Part shown: in pieces, positions 1 to 8,220 of the stretch
How the letters are laid out: each line of letters opens with the position of its first letter
How positions within the stretch are numbered: the first letter of the stretch is position 1
Assembly: GCA_947475175.1 (NCBI GenBank)
Contig: CANJLN010000005.1
Span: 1 to 50,579, forward strand
DNA: 50,579 nt
From: Alphaproteobacteria bacterium
Lineage (GTDB): Bacteria; Pseudomonadota; Alphaproteobacteria; Paracaedibacterales; CAIULA01
Direction: 5' to 3'
The notes under the pieces: model-generated
The model's input: only the letters and a program-made list of their open reading frames with translations
The model's database searches: none
Told to the model about the DNA's origin: nothing
Position numbers and translations under genes: made by a program

Positions 1-284
1 ACTCGACATCATATGAGATCTTACTAGTTTCTTATAACGACGCTCTAATCTTGCCTCTAAAACCACACTAAACACCACCCTAATGAACAACACTAGAGAA
101 ATACTAAACCATCTTTTGCAGACTTGTGTAGATACCTATGGGTCAAGCCGGAGGAAAACTATGGTGGGTATATTTTTCTCTGCGTTAGGTTGATAGTTAC
201 GATTTTTTACATATTTTAAATTCTAAGCTATTTGAGAAACTGTGGCTATTTTTTAGTGTCTTCAGATTTTATCAATCAGAAAAT
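1..284. other. AT-rich non-coding left edge
   Basis: No convincing gene was found here. The longest start-to-stop stretch with a ribosome-binding-like sequence (GGAGG near 150, ATG near 161) gives only about ten codons. The 3' end of rluB (minus strand) begins at 285. The region may carry that gene's terminator, but no clear GC-rich hairpin is visible. Confidence 0.5.
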
Positions 285-992
285 TTACAAATAAACTTCT
301 TTGATTGCATGTGGCTGGAGGTTTCCCAACTGAAAAGGCCCATAGGACATCCGAATCAAGCGGTTGACTCTAAGTCCAAAATACTCCATCACACGTCTGA
401 TTTCACGGTTCTTGCCTTCATGCAAAGTCACAAGCAACCATGTGTTTAGGGTCATGGATTTCTGGTCGGGAATCTCAACTTGGATAGGGCCATAGTTGAT
501 ATCATCAATGGTAATACCTTTTTGAAGTCCCATTAAAGCTCTGGCATCAATGGTCCCATAAACGCGTACACGATAACAACGCGACCAACCTGTTGATGGC
601 AGCTCTGCATACCGCGCGAACTCACCATCGTTGGTTAATAAAAGCAATCCTTCTGAACTCAGATCTAAGCGCCCAATGGAAATCACGCGACCAAGATTGT
701 GTCTGGATAAATCTTCAAAAACGGTGGGACGTTGTTCGGGGTCTTTGTGTGTTGTCACGTATCCTGGTGGTTTATAGTACATCCAGATACGGGTGTTTTT
801 CGGTTTGGTGATTGGTTTGCCATCAACTTCGATCAGGTCATCGAAAGTCACCAAGGTAGCAGGCGTTGTAAGCAGTTTCCCGTTTACTTTCACGCGTCCT
901 TCTCCGATTAGCCTTTCAGCGTCACGACGTGAGCATACCCCAGACCTGGCCATAATTTTTGCGATGCGTTGTTGGTCTTTGGCTTCTGTCAT
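285..992 (-). CDS. rluB: 23S rRNA pseudouridine synthase, RluB/RsuA family
   Basis: Predicted to isomerise a uridine in 23S rRNA to pseudouridine. The N-terminal S4 RNA-binding domain is seen at about residues 9-55 (RIAKIMARSGVCSRRDAERL). The catalytic RsuA/RluB motif GRLDLSSEGLLLLTNDGE follows at about 107-124, with the family's catalytic aspartate in GRLD. The C-terminal EGKNREIRRVME and LIRMSYGPFQLGNL segments are typical of RluB/RsuA. At 235 residues it is a normal length for the short forms. RluB is preferred over RluE or RsuA because of the full S4 domain and the C-terminal pattern, but the exact target uridine cannot be read from sequence. No strong Shine-Dalgarno is seen before the ATG. 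It is transcribed alone, downstream of a predicted secreted acidic protein on the same strand. Confidence 0.88.
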   Translation of the reverse strand: MTEAKDQQRIAKIMARSGVCSRRDAERLIGEGRVKVNGKLLTTPATLVTFDDLIEVDGKPITKPKNTRIWMYYKPPGYVTTHKDPEQRPTVFEDLSRHNLGRVISIGRLDLSSEGLLLLTNDGEFARYAELPSTGWSRCYRVRVYGTIDARALMGLQKGITIDDINYGPIQVEIPDQKSMTLNTWLLVTLHEGKNREIRRVMEYFGLRVNRLIRMSYGPFQLGNLQPHAIKEVYL

Positions 993-1033
993 TTTAAAAA
1001 AAGATTATTTTTATAGGTTGGCACATTCTAACC

Positions 1034-1918
1034 TTATAAAGCATTAAGAGCGAAGTCTTCAATGCTTTCTGAGAAATCAGACCTAAACTCTCCATCACTC
1101 TTTTTTTTCATCAAATCAGCTATCAAAATAAGTCTATCCTTACACTCTATGACAGGACGACCTGTCTTTCGATAACGCGTCTCCTCTAAAAGAATCCTCA
1201 AGACACCCTTTGCTTGTTCTAGGGTTATCGCGTCACTTGTTAACGAGTTATTAACCCGAGAAATAAAATCTAAAGGAGTAATGAGGGCGCTTTGCGCAAA
1301 GCTTAGATATAAGGCGTCATCACTCATCGCATCTTCGTCGTCGCCACCAATCACCACATATTCAGGAACATCTTCGTCGTCGTCGCCACCAATCGTCACA
1401 TAATCAGGAAGCTCTTCTTCTTCCTCGTCGTCATCGTTTTGTTTGCTACTTGGTCTAGCCTCTGCCTCTTTAATCATTTCCTGCATGGCAACGATAGCAG
1501 ATTTCATCTCACTTACCGGTGAATTTATGTCACATTCTGGTAACAAATCTTCTAAAAGCCCTATGTTCTCACAGAATTTTTCTTCTAACTCTTTTTTTAC
1601 AGACGTGTAACTCTCTATTGTTTTGTATTTCTCGATCATTACTCTGATGACTTTTTTTGTTTCCTTATCTGTCGAATCTGGATGAAATCTTGCTGGTTTT
1701 TTCTTCGAAGGGTGAAGGCTCTGTAAACGTTCTAATTTATACTGTGCATTTATAAATCTGGCCAGTGTTTCTTGCGTAACTCCAGGGTTATGATCCATAA
1801 CATAGCTAGCACTTCTCATATCTTCAGGGGTATAGGGCATTTCATCATCTGCATCTGCGCCCATTACCTGATAAAATGAAAAAACAAAGCATAGTATAAC
1901 AGCACGATAGAAACGCAT
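1034..1918 (-). CDS. Predicted exported acidic protein, unknown function
   Basis: Not recognised. The 294-residue product starts with a basic and hydrophobic signal-peptide-like stretch (MRFYRAVILCFVFSFYQVMG, cleavage likely near AD at 21-24). The mature part is charged and mostly helical in appearance. An acidic block at about residues 160-195 contains a run of D/E and two near-identical pentads, DYVTIGG and EYVVIGG, each followed by DDDED or DDED. This repeat is also visible in the DNA as duplicated gtcgtcgccaccaatc at 1320-1410. The last 90 residues look like a separate helical segment. The gene diverges from the small secreted gene at 2144, and the gap carries a long inverted repeat. It could be an envelope or host-directed secreted protein; nothing in the sequence decides this. 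Confidence 0.6.
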   Translation of the reverse strand: MRFYRAVILCFVFSFYQVMGADADDEMPYTPEDMRSASYVMDHNPGVTQETLARFINAQYKLERLQSLHPSKKKPARFHPDSTDKETKKVIRVMIEKYKTIESYTSVKKELEEKFCENIGLLEDLLPECDINSPVSEMKSAIVAMQEMIKEAEARPSSKQNDDDEEEEELPDYVTIGGDDDEDVPEYVVIGGDDEDAMSDDALYLSFAQSALITPLDFISRVNNSLTSDAITLEQAKGVLRILLEETRYRKTGRPVIECKDRLILIADLMKKKSDGEFRSDFSESIEDFALNAL

Positions 1919-1977
1919 CTTTAAACGCTCATTTACATAAAAATTGAATAAAATTAGATAATTTATTGGTTGGCAAG

Positions 1978-2016
1978 AAATATCATTTCAATATTGCTAA
2001 CGCAAAAATGATATTT
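1978..2016. promoter_or_regulatory. AT-rich inverted repeat in divergent promoter region
   Basis: AAATATCATTT at 1978-1988 is matched by its exact reverse complement AAATGATATTT at 2006-2016, with a 17-base loop. The stem extends outward by further pairs including one G-T. It lies between two divergent genes for predicted secreted proteins, so an operator role fits better than a terminator. Confidence 0.35.
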
Positions 2017-2051
2017 TTTCAATAAAAAAGTCCAAACGTCAGATGAAAAAG

Positions 2052-2088
2052 TTAATAGAAAATTAAAGTTTATTAACGAATTATTAAC
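2052..2088. promoter_or_regulatory. Two tandem TTAA-N7-TTAA (CtrA-like) boxes
   Basis: TTAA at 2052-2055 and 2063-2066 are separated by exactly 7 bases. TTAA at 2073-2076 and 2084-2087 are again separated by 7, and the second is followed by C. TTAA-N7-TTAAC is the known full CtrA site of alphaproteobacteria. The second box is also part of an exact 11-bp tandem repeat, attaacgaatt at 2072-2093. A possible -10 (TATACA, 2106-2111) follows. CtrA binding is inferred; the sequence is AT-rich, so chance matches are possible. Confidence 0.4.
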
Positions 2089-2143
2089 GAATTGAATTTA
2101 TCTTCTATACAGCAAGACAACCTAAGTAAAAAGGAGTTTCGTG

Positions 2144-2416
2144 ATGCAGAATAAATACACGCTTTTTGCTGTTACCTTGTTCGTTAATTTTGGTTGCACC
2201 AATGTGATGGCGTCAGAATTGAATGATGGAGCAGAATTGGCACTTAAGCCTCCTGATGTGGCGGCAGTTCGCCTTGCTCATTATCAACCTCCTGTAGAGC
2301 AAAAAAAGGAATTTTTTGAGTGGGTGCCTTACAGTTGCAGTCGTGCTTTTGAGGTGGATAGGGAGAGACCATCGAAAAGTTTAAAGGAGTTGTTTTACAA
2401 CAACGAGCAACCTTAG
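2144..2416 (+). CDS. Small predicted secreted protein
   Basis: Not recognised. The 90-residue product begins MQNKYTLFAVTLFVNFG and has a signal-peptide-like hydrophobic core ending near MASE, so export is likely. The mature part is about 65 residues, with no obvious domain and a single cysteine in SCSRAF. A GTG at 2141 directly precedes the ATG. The ATG at 2144 is preferred because AAGGAG at 2131-2136 is then 7 bases away. It stands alone between a divergent upstream gene and the convergent Trm112-like gene, and two CtrA-type boxes lie upstream. Confidence 0.65.
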   Translation: MQNKYTLFAVTLFVNFGCTNVMASELNDGAELALKPPDVAAVRLAHYQPPVEQKKEFFEWVPYSCSRAFEVDRERPSKSLKELFYNNEQP

Positions 2417-2421
2417 AGCAT

Positions 2422-2628
2422 TTATTTTTTTGAAGGTTTTTGTTTCTTTTCTTCGGGGTCAAAAGATCGGGCTTCGTCAATCAGCATGATGGGGATTCCA
2501 CTCCTGATGGGATAGGCAAGTCCGGCGACTTCACTTATGAGCTCTTGCGTTTTTTCATCATAAGTCAAACGTGTTTTTGTCAAAGGGCAGACCAGTATTT
2601 CTAATAAACGTGGATCAATGGTCGACAT
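2422..2628 (-). CDS. Trm112 / UPF0434 family small protein
   Basis: This 68-residue protein has the family pattern [19 protein letters not shown] at the N-terminus, then [18 protein letters not shown]. Trm112-like proteins are small activators of methyltransferases in eukaryotes and archaea. The bacterial UPF0434 members are poorly characterised, so no precise function is claimed. The usual second zinc-type cysteine is absent; the motif reads CPLTK. A good ribosome site (GAGGAAAG) precedes the start. It is last in a minus-strand operon after the LON-domain gene (12-base gap) and the thioredoxin/TPR gene, an order common in alphaproteobacteria. The C-terminus is lysine-rich. Confidence 0.85.
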   Translation of the reverse strand: MSTIDPRLLEILVCPLTKTRLTYDEKTQELISEVAGLAYPIRSGIPIMLIDEARSFDPEEKKQKPSKK

Positions 2629-2640
2629 CAGTATCTTTCC

Positions 2641-3303
2641 TCAGTGGCATGAAATGGAATGGTCGGCTTTTCCCATAGCAGCCATTTCAATGAGTGTTAT
2701 AAACATTTGCGATTGCTCTTTTAAAGTTGGCGTTTCCAAAAGAGCTTGTTTTTCTCTGGCTTCCAAAGGGCAGACCATTGCAAGCGCTGTTATTAATTTC
2801 TCGTTTGAGGTTTGTCCAATTTCTTGCCAGTTAGGTGTTATATCAACTGATTTAAAATAGGGCTTCAGTGCTTTTAAAAGTCGTGGACGATCAAAAGTAA
2901 AGTCAATTTCTTCAATCAAATCTTGTGTGTAACGATCATAACAGACTGTGGCTTTTCTCTGTCCATTTTTAACGGGCAATTCTTCAACAATGTCAAAACG
3001 GCAAAGTCCTGTTAACGTGACCAAAAGTCGCTCATCTTCAATTTCACTGATGTCTGATATTTTACCAGCGCAACCAGAGCGGAAGAGAGAAATATTTTCC
3101 TCAACATTCATATCTTTTAGTATGGGTTGCACAACCCCAATAATATGGTGTGATTTCAAGCTATCAGCAACCATAGAAAGGTAATCAACCTCAAAAATAG
3201 GAATTGGTAATTGAGCGCGAGGCAAAAGAACCGCTCCATGCAAAAGCAAGAGAGGTAAAAGAGTTGGTAAAGTATCTATTTTTATATCCACATTCTTTTT
3301 CAT
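2641..3303 (-). CDS. LON substrate-binding domain protein (LonN-like)
   Basis: A 220-residue stand-alone version of the N-terminal substrate-binding domain of Lon protease, without ATPase or protease domains. Family features are LPTLLPLLLLHGAVLLPRAQLPIPIFE at the start (about residues 12-38) and GCAGKISDISEIEDERLLVTLTGLCRFDI (about 77-105). Such proteins are thought to bind unfolded substrates; a catalytic role is not expected. The start ATG overlaps the stop of the upstream thioredoxin gene as ATGA, so translation is probably coupled. The association with a thioredoxin/TPR chaperone and a Trm112-like gene suggests protein quality control. Confidence 0.85.
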   Translation of the reverse strand: MKKNVDIKIDTLPTLLPLLLLHGAVLLPRAQLPIPIFEVDYLSMVADSLKSHHIIGVVQPILKDMNVEENISLFRSGCAGKISDISEIEDERLLVTLTGLCRFDIVEELPVKNGQRKATVCYDRYTQDLIEEIDFTFDRPRLLKALKPYFKSVDITPNWQEIGQTSNEKLITALAMVCPLEAREKQALLETPTLKEQSQMFITLIEMAAMGKADHSISCH

Positions 3304-4196
3304 GAGAAAATTATCGTTGATAATTTGCGTCTGTTTTCAAGAGTTAAACGATGGCTATGTCCAAGAGCTGCAAAAACCTTAAGGAGCGTTGTCTTCGCGA
3401 GACCTTCTTGCCAATTTATATCGATTTGAACGAGAGCCAACAGCTCTTCAATCGTTTTTTGAGCATGATTCTCAAGGAACCCTTTTAAAGCATTCTGGTA
3501 AGAAATTTCAAGAGAATCCTTTTTGTCTTTTACGATATACCCCTCAGCTTCTTTTAAGAGGGACAAGTGATTGATCAAAGAATCAGCTTGGGTCGTTTTT
3601 TTCATGTCATCCGGAATTTGTTTTAATATATCCTCTGCTGGCTCAGGCGTTCCCGCCATAAGATAACAGTGGGCAAGGCCAGCCAGGGCATTCTCTTGGT
3701 TGGGCATCTGTTTTAAGATTGTAGCAAAAAACAGAGACGCATTTTCATAGTCTTCCTGATCAAAAGCTTCTTGAGCTTGTTTTAAGGTTGTTTCTAAGTT
3801 TAAGTCTTCTGGAATGTTCGTCATTGCAATTAAGCGACTGAGAAACGCCTGTAGCTTTTGTTCGGAAACAACACCCATAAAAGCGTCAACGGGTTGCCCC
3901 TTAAAAAAGGCATAGACGGCAGGTATGGACTGAACTTTTAGTTGTGCTGCAATCTCTTTGTTTTCGTCTACATTGATTTTAGCAAGGATGATTTTTCCAT
4001 CTTGCTCAGCTACAGCACGTTCAAGAACCGGAGCAAGCTGTTTGCAAGGGCCGCACCAAGGTGCCCAAAAGTCCACAAGAACAATTTTATTTTGTGAAGC
4101 ATCAAGAACATCTGTTGCAAAGTTTTGAGCTGTCACATCTTTTATAACAGAAGGGTTCTTCTGAGTAGCTGGAGGTTGACCATCAAAAAACAACAT
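3300..4196 (-). CDS. cnoX: Thioredoxin-TPR protein, CnoX/YbbN-like
   Basis: A 298-residue fusion of a thioredoxin domain (about residues 18-120, active site WCGPC at 47-51) and a C-terminal TPR region (LKQAQEAFDQEDYENASLFF and repeats after it). This matches CnoX/YbbN, a holdase that also protects cysteines and passes substrates to GroEL. Unlike E. coli YbbN, both active-site cysteines are present, as is usual in alphaproteobacteria, so redox activity is plausible. It is cytoplasmic, with no signal peptide. It is first in the three-gene operon and has an AAAGAGAT ribosome site upstream. The symbol is assigned by architecture. Confidence 0.85.
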   Translation of the reverse strand: MLFFDGQPPATQKNPSVIKDVTAQNFATDVLDASQNKIVLVDFWAPWCGPCKQLAPVLERAVAEQDGKIILAKINVDENKEIAAQLKVQSIPAVYAFFKGQPVDAFMGVVSEQKLQAFLSRLIAMTNIPEDLNLETTLKQAQEAFDQEDYENASLFFATILKQMPNQENALAGLAHCYLMAGTPEPAEDILKQIPDDMKKTTQADSLINHLSLLKEAEGYIVKDKKDSLEISYQNALKGFLENHAQKTIEELLALVQIDINWQEGLAKTTLLKVFAALGHSHRLTLENRRKLSTIIFS

Positions 4197-4218
4197 TATT
4201 AAATCTCTTTAAAAGGTT

Positions 4219-4881
4219 TTACACAGCGATCGATTGTTGATTGCTTTTTAATCTATAAGAAAGGTATTGATCGACATGTTGACATAATGCAGGAAGCTGA
4301 TCTGCATAAAAATGATCCGCTTGATCAACGAGCTGATAATCAATCGAAATTCCTTTTTGATTGCGCAATTTTGTAACCAATGTTTCAACAGATGTATGAG
4401 GAACAACAGTATCTTCGCTGCCTTGGATAATTTGACCTGATACAGGACAAGGAGCTAAAAAGTTAAAATCGTACATGTTTGCAGGGGGGCTTACGGAAAT
4501 AAAACCCTCTAGTTCTGGGCGTCGCATAAGCAACTGCATACTAATCCAAGCCCCAAAAGAAAAACCAGCAACCCAAAAGCGACTGACGTGAGGGTGTGTT
4601 GATTGCAACCAATCTAAGGCAGATGCTGCATCACTAAGCTCGCCTTCTCCATTATCATAACAACCTTCTGAACGTCCAACACCTCGAAAATTAAATCTTA
4701 AAGTCGAGAACCCTTGGTCAACAAAACAACGATACAATCCGTAAACAATTTTATTGTTCATGGTGCCGCCATGCTTTGGATGGGGGTGAAGTATCAGAGC
4801 AATAGGAGCATCTTTTTCTCGTCCTGCGTAATAGCGACCTTCAATTCTTCCGGCTGAACCGTTAAAAATGACTTCTGGCAT
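4219..4881 (-). CDS. Alpha/beta hydrolase (COG2945-like)
   Basis: A predicted cytoplasmic serine hydrolase of unknown substrate. It shows the oxyanion segment ALILHPHPKHGGTMNNKIV, the strand-turn NFRGVGRSEG, and the nucleophile elbow GFSFGAW (GxSxG). An aspartate region (GSEDTVVPH) and a late histidine (DQADHFY) complete a plausible triad. The chosen start is the ATG at 4881 (MPEVIFNGS), which has AAGGAAG upstream. The in-frame ATG at 4908 adds nine charged residues and has no ribosome site. It is a single gene ending about 20 bases before the thioredoxin gene on the same strand, and is divergent from isc. Confidence 0.85.
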   Translation of the reverse strand: MPEVIFNGSAGRIEGRYYAGREKDAPIALILHPHPKHGGTMNNKIVYGLYRCFVDQGFSTLRFNFRGVGRSEGCYDNGEGELSDAASALDWLQSTHPHVSRFWVAGFSFGAWISMQLLMRRPELEGFISVSPPANMYDFNFLAPCPVSGQIIQGSEDTVVPHTSVETLVTKLRNQKGISIDYQLVDQADHFYADQLPALCQHVDQYLSYRLKSNQQSIAV

Positions 4882-4976
4882 ATCTTCATTCTTCCTTTCA
4901 AGTCCCATTTTCAGAGCAAATTATTATAAACTAAATGACAACTGTTAATCACCTTTAGCTACGATTTTCCGACGAA

Positions 4977-5001
4977 ATACTTGACTTGTTTGGTCGGGTT
5001 C
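4977..5001 (+). promoter_or_regulatory. IscR type-1-like operator overlapping isc promoter
   Basis: The sequence ATACTTGACT at 4977-4986, a TGTT spacer, and TGGTCGGG at 4991-4998 match most positions of the E. coli type-1 IscR consensus (ATASYYGACTRWWWYAGTCRRSTAT). The TTGACT at 4981 also reads as a -35, with TATATT at 5003-5008 as the -10 (16-base spacer). Overlap with the -35 is the arrangement expected for repression by holo-IscR. Binding is inferred. Confidence 0.55.
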
Positions 5002-5046
5002 TTATATTTCTATAGTTAGTGTAGCGTAAAACGGATAACCAAAATC

Positions 5047-5147
5047 AACTAAAAACAGCCGAACAACTAAAAAGAGTCAAGCAACTAAAAAACAGATGAA
5101 CACTAAAAACAGCCGAACACCAAAGCCGAACGCTAAAATAGCTGAAC
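5047..5147. repeat. Degenerate ~18-bp tandem repeats in isc leader
   Basis: Six imperfect copies of a unit like aactaaaaacagccgaac begin at 5047, 5065, 5083, 5102, 5119 and 5132; the last two are shortened. They sit between the predicted isc promoter and the iscR start. One frame is open through the array but has no suitable start, so it is not called as a gene. The role is unknown. Confidence 0.7.
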
Positions 5148-5219
5148 GATGTGCGAGTCTAGCATGCTTATAAATGAAGTGCTACGAAATTACGCAAATA
5201 GAGAACACTGGAGATTTTG

Positions 5220-5702
5220 TTGAAAATAAGTACAAGAGCACGATACGCAGTAATGGCGATGGTAGATCTAGCTAAATACAATGGAGAGTTCACCGCTTCT
5301 TCTTTGACAGCTATATCGGAACGTCAAGGATTGTCTTTGGCGTATCTGGAACAGATTTTTTTGAAACTGAGACGTGCGGGACTTGTTGTCAGTGTCAGAG
5401 GGCCAGGCGGTGGGTATATGCTTTTTAAGAAGTCACATGAAACATATATCTATGACATTATTAAAGCTGTAGAAGTGCCTATAAAAGCGACGCAGTGTCG
5501 CGGTGCTCATGCTGGCTGTCAAGCTTCAGGAACGTTGTGTCAAACGCATGGTTTGTGGGCAGGATTGGAAGAGGTTGTTGAAAAATTTCTTCAAAAAACA
5601 AGCCTGGATGATGTATTGTATCGGACTGTTTCTGCCCATGAACCTTTAAATTTAGAAAAAACACCAAGCGTCTATTCTTCTGTAGGAGTGAGGATATATT
5701 GA
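5220..5702 (+). CDS. iscR: Iron-sulfur regulator IscR (Rrf2 family)
   Basis: The autoregulator of the isc operon, a [2Fe-2S] winged-helix transcription factor. The N-terminus MKISTRARYAVMAMVDLA is typical, followed by LSLAYLEQIFLKLRRAGLV (helix-turn-helix) and VRGPGGGY (wing). Cluster ligands are visible as C93, C100, C107 and H110 in a CX6CX6CX2H arrangement, slightly wider than the CX5C spacing of E. coli IscR. A TTG start is used: the TTG at 5220 is preferred over the adjacent TTG at 5217, because GGAG at 5210-5213 is better spaced and the protein then begins like its relatives. The C-terminus overlaps the next gene as TTGA. The product has 160 residues. Confidence 0.92.
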   Translation: MKISTRARYAVMAMVDLAKYNGEFTASSLTAISERQGLSLAYLEQIFLKLRRAGLVVSVRGPGGGYMLFKKSHETYIYDIIKAVEVPIKATQCRGAHAGCQASGTLCQTHGLWAGLEEVVEKFLQKTSLDDVLYRTVSAHEPLNLEKTPSVYSSVGVRIY

Positions 5703-6814
5703 TTTGTTATTTTGATTATAATGCAACAGCCCCTTTATGTGTTTCAGCGCAAAAAGCGATGTGTGATGTTATGGATATTGTGGGCAATCCGTCCTCGGTT
5801 CATAGTTTTGGCAGAAATATTAGAAAAGAAGTTGAGAAAGCTAGAAAAACAATAGCGAGCATTCTTGGCGTTGAATCAACACGCATCATCTTTACAAGTG
5901 GTGCCACAGAAGCCAACAACCTTGCGTTAAAACATTTTCCTGGCCAAGTGTTTGTATCTGCGATTGAGCATGATTGCGTTTATAATGTTCGAGAAGATGC
6001 GAAAATCATACCTGTTACTGAGAATGGGATTGTTTGCCTAATAAAATTAAAAGAGCTATTGGAAGAACATAAGGATAAAGGGCCTCTTTTAATATCTGTC
6101 ATGGCAGCCAATAATGAAACGGGCGTTATTCAACCCTTGGCAGAAGTGGTCGCTCTTGCTAAAGAGTATGGCGCCTATGTTCATTCTGATATCGTGCAAG
6201 CTGTTGGGCGGATAGAATTTCCTTGGCATACATTGGATATGGCATCAATTTCAGCACATAAAATTGGCGGACCAACAGGGGTTGGCTGTTTGGTTGTGAG
6301 TCCAAATTTGCCAATTAAGCCTCTGTTTGTAGGTGGTGGGCAGGAACGATTCCATAGACCTGGGACAGAAAACACCATGGGTATCGTTGGGATGGCGGCA
6401 GCTCTTAAAGAGAGTGTAATACAAGATTGGCGTAATACAGAGCGACTAAGAGACCTTTTGGAAGACAGTATTTCTTCATTTTGTTCAGATGTGTGTATCG
6501 CTAAAACAAGCCCTCGTTTGCCAAATACGACAATGCTTTGGATGTCAGGCGTTAAAAGTGAAACGCAAATAATGAGTTTCGATCTGGCTGGATTTTCCGT
6601 CAGTGCTGGTTCGGCTTGTTCTTCTGGAAAGATTAGACCGTCTAGAGTTTTGCAAAGTATGGGCTTGTCACTCGAGAAAAGCCAGCAAACCATTCGTGTG
6701 AGTTTGGGGGCTGATGTGACTCTTGAGGCTGTGCAAGCCTTTAGCCAAGTATGGCAAGCGATTTATAAAAAATGTCTAGAAAAAGAGAGTAACTATGAAT
6801 TACGCAGTGCCTAG
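5699..6814 (+). CDS. Second cysteine desulfurase (NifS/IscS-like)
   Basis: A PLP enzyme predicted to release sulfur from L-cysteine. Class V aminotransferase landmarks are [10 protein letters not shown] at the start, [27 protein letters not shown], the PLP lysine in [12 protein letters not shown], and a catalytic loop [10 protein letters not shown] with the active cysteine. At 371 residues it is shorter than IscS and lacks the IscS C-terminal tail. It starts with TTG inside the iscR stop (overlap TTGA), with TAGGAG upstream, so it is probably translationally coupled. A tandem pair of desulfurases after iscR is known from Rickettsiales and relatives; the division of labour is not evident. Confidence 0.88.
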   Translation: MICYFDYNATAPLCVSAQKAMCDVMDIVGNPSSVHSFGRNIRKEVEKARKTIASILGVESTRIIFTSGATEANNLALKHFPGQVFVSAIEHDCVYNVREDAKIIPVTENGIVCLIKLKELLEEHKDKGPLLISVMAANNETGVIQPLAEVVALAKEYGAYVHSDIVQAVGRIEFPWHTLDMASISAHKIGGPTGVGCLVVSPNLPIKPLFVGGGQERFHRPGTENTMGIVGMAAALKESVIQDWRNTERLRDLLEDSISSFCSDVCIAKTSPRLPNTTMLWMSGVKSETQIMSFDLAGFSVSAGSACSSGKIRPSRVLQSMGLSLEKSQQTIRVSLGADVTLEAVQAFSQVWQAIYKKCLEKESNYELRSA

Positions 6815-8048
6815 TTTATTTCCATCTTCATTGATGCCTGCTGATCAGATTTATTTGGACTACCAGGCGACAACGCCTTGTGATCCCCGTGTTTTGGAAA
6901 AAATGATCCCTTATTTTACCGGGGTCTTTGGCAATCCTCATTCTCGCAATCACCCTCATGGCTGGTTGGCTGAAGATGCCATTGAAACAGCTCGTCAACA
7001 AGTCGCGGATATTATTGGTGCTGACGAGAGAGAAATCATTTTCACAAGCGGTGCGACCGAGTCCAATAACATGGCGATTAAAGGAATAGCTAAGTTTTAC
7101 GGAGATAAAAAAAATCACATTATTACGTGCGTAACAGAGCACAAATGTGTCTTGGAGAGTTGCCGTTCTCTTGAGCAAGAAGGATTTGAGATCACTTATC
7201 TTCCAGTCAATCCCAATGGCTTGATTGATTTGAATAAACTGAAAGAAGCGATCAAAGAGAATACGCTGTTGGTTTCTATTATGGCCGTTAATAATGAAAT
7301 AGGGGTGATTCAACCTCTTTTAGAAATTGGAAAAATGTGTCGTGAAAATGGCGTGTTTTTTCACACTGACGCAGCCCAAGCTGTTGGCAAGATAGAGATT
7401 GATGTAAATGCAATGAACATTGATTTGCTAAGTATTTCTGGTCATAAAATTTATGGGCCAAAGGGTATAGGGGCTTTATTTGTTCGAAGAAAACCCAGGG
7501 TTAGAATGCAGGCGTTAATTAGTGGTGGTGGGCAAGAACGCGGTATGAGATCCGGTACTTTGCCAACACCATTATGTGTAGGATTAGGGGAGGCTTGCGC
7601 TATTGCTGGTCGTGAAATGCAGGAAGAAGTATCACGAATAAAGACCTTAAGTAAACGTATGCTTGATGGTATGAATCAACATTTGTCAGAAGTTTATTTA
7701 AATGGAGATCAAGAAAAACGAGTGCCTGGAAACCTAAATCTCAGTTTTGCCTTCGTTGAAGGGGAGGGATTGATGATGGGAATTAAGGAATTATCTGTTT
7801 CGTCTGGATCCGCTTGCACATCGTCGTCTCTAGAACCGTCTTATGTTTTAAGAGCGTTGGGTGTTGAAGAAGAATTGGCTCATACCTCTATTCGTTTTGG
7901 AATAGGTCGTTTTACGACAGAACAAGAAGTTGACGCTGCGATTGACACTGTTGTTAGAGCTGTTGAACGTTTGCGTGTGATGAGCCCTCTTTGGGAAATG
8001 GCACAAGAAGGTATTGATTTGAAGTCTATCCAATGGGCGGCGCACTAA
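6795..8048 (+). CDS. iscS: Cysteine desulfurase IscS
   Basis: The main sulfur donor for Fe-S assembly on IscU. Features in order: [49 protein letters not shown], the PLP lysine in [17 protein letters not shown], and the mobile catalytic loop [21 protein letters not shown]. The C-terminus [19 protein letters not shown] closely follows the E. coli IscS tail that contacts IscU, which separates it from the upstream paralogue. It overlaps that gene by 20 bases. The ATG at 6795 gives a 13-residue extension before the family's usual start; a later ATG at 6834 has no ribosome site. It is followed by a palindromic element before iscU. Confidence 0.95.
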   Translation: MNYAVPSLFPSSLMPADQIYLDYQATTPCDPRVLEKMIPYFTGVFGNPHSRNHPHGWLAEDAIETARQQVADIIGADEREIIFTSGATESNNMAIKGIAKFYGDKKNHIITCVTEHKCVLESCRSLEQEGFEITYLPVNPNGLIDLNKLKEAIKENTLLVSIMAVNNEIGVIQPLLEIGKMCRENGVFFHTDAAQAVGKIEIDVNAMNIDLLSISGHKIYGPKGIGALFVRRKPRVRMQALISGGGQERGMRSGTLPTPLCVGLGEACAIAGREMQEEVSRIKTLSKRMLDGMNQHLSEVYLNGDQEKRVPGNLNLSFAFVEGEGLMMGIKELSVSSGSACTSSSLEPSYVLRALGVEEELAHTSIRFGIGRFTTEQEVDAAIDTVVRAVERLRVMSPLWEMAQEGIDLKSIQWAAH

Positions 8049-8070
8049 AAGAAATTTGAAACCCATCCTT

Positions 8071-8128
8071 GTCATCCTCGCATTTATTGCGAGGATCTTA
8101 AGATCCTCGGAACAAGTCCGAGGATGAC
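8071..8128 (+). repeat. Palindromic element copy 1 (iscS-iscU gap)
   Basis: A 58-bp element made of two adjacent hairpins: atcctcgc..gcgaggat (left stem) and atcctcgg..ccgaggat (right stem), bounded by GTCAT and ATGAC. The left stem differs from the isc-internal copies by a paired C/G change that keeps the pairing. It is followed by an exact 20-bp tandem duplication at 8122-8161 whose unit begins with the element's own right end. Confidence 0.9.
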
Positions 8129-8220
8129 AGCTGGTGGTGGTGGATGACAGCTGGTGGTGGTGGGACAGTTTGTGAGAAGAGAATGACACTGAGATGAGTT
8201 TAAAAAAGGAGTAAGAAATT

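Noticed and set aside
2141..2143. GTG as start of the small secreted protein
   Set aside because: The ATG three bases later has better spacing to AAGGAG.
5039..5171. Open frame through the 18-bp repeats in the isc leader
   Set aside because: The frame lacks a plausible start and ribosome site, and some repeat units break the 18-base period. Listed as repeats only.
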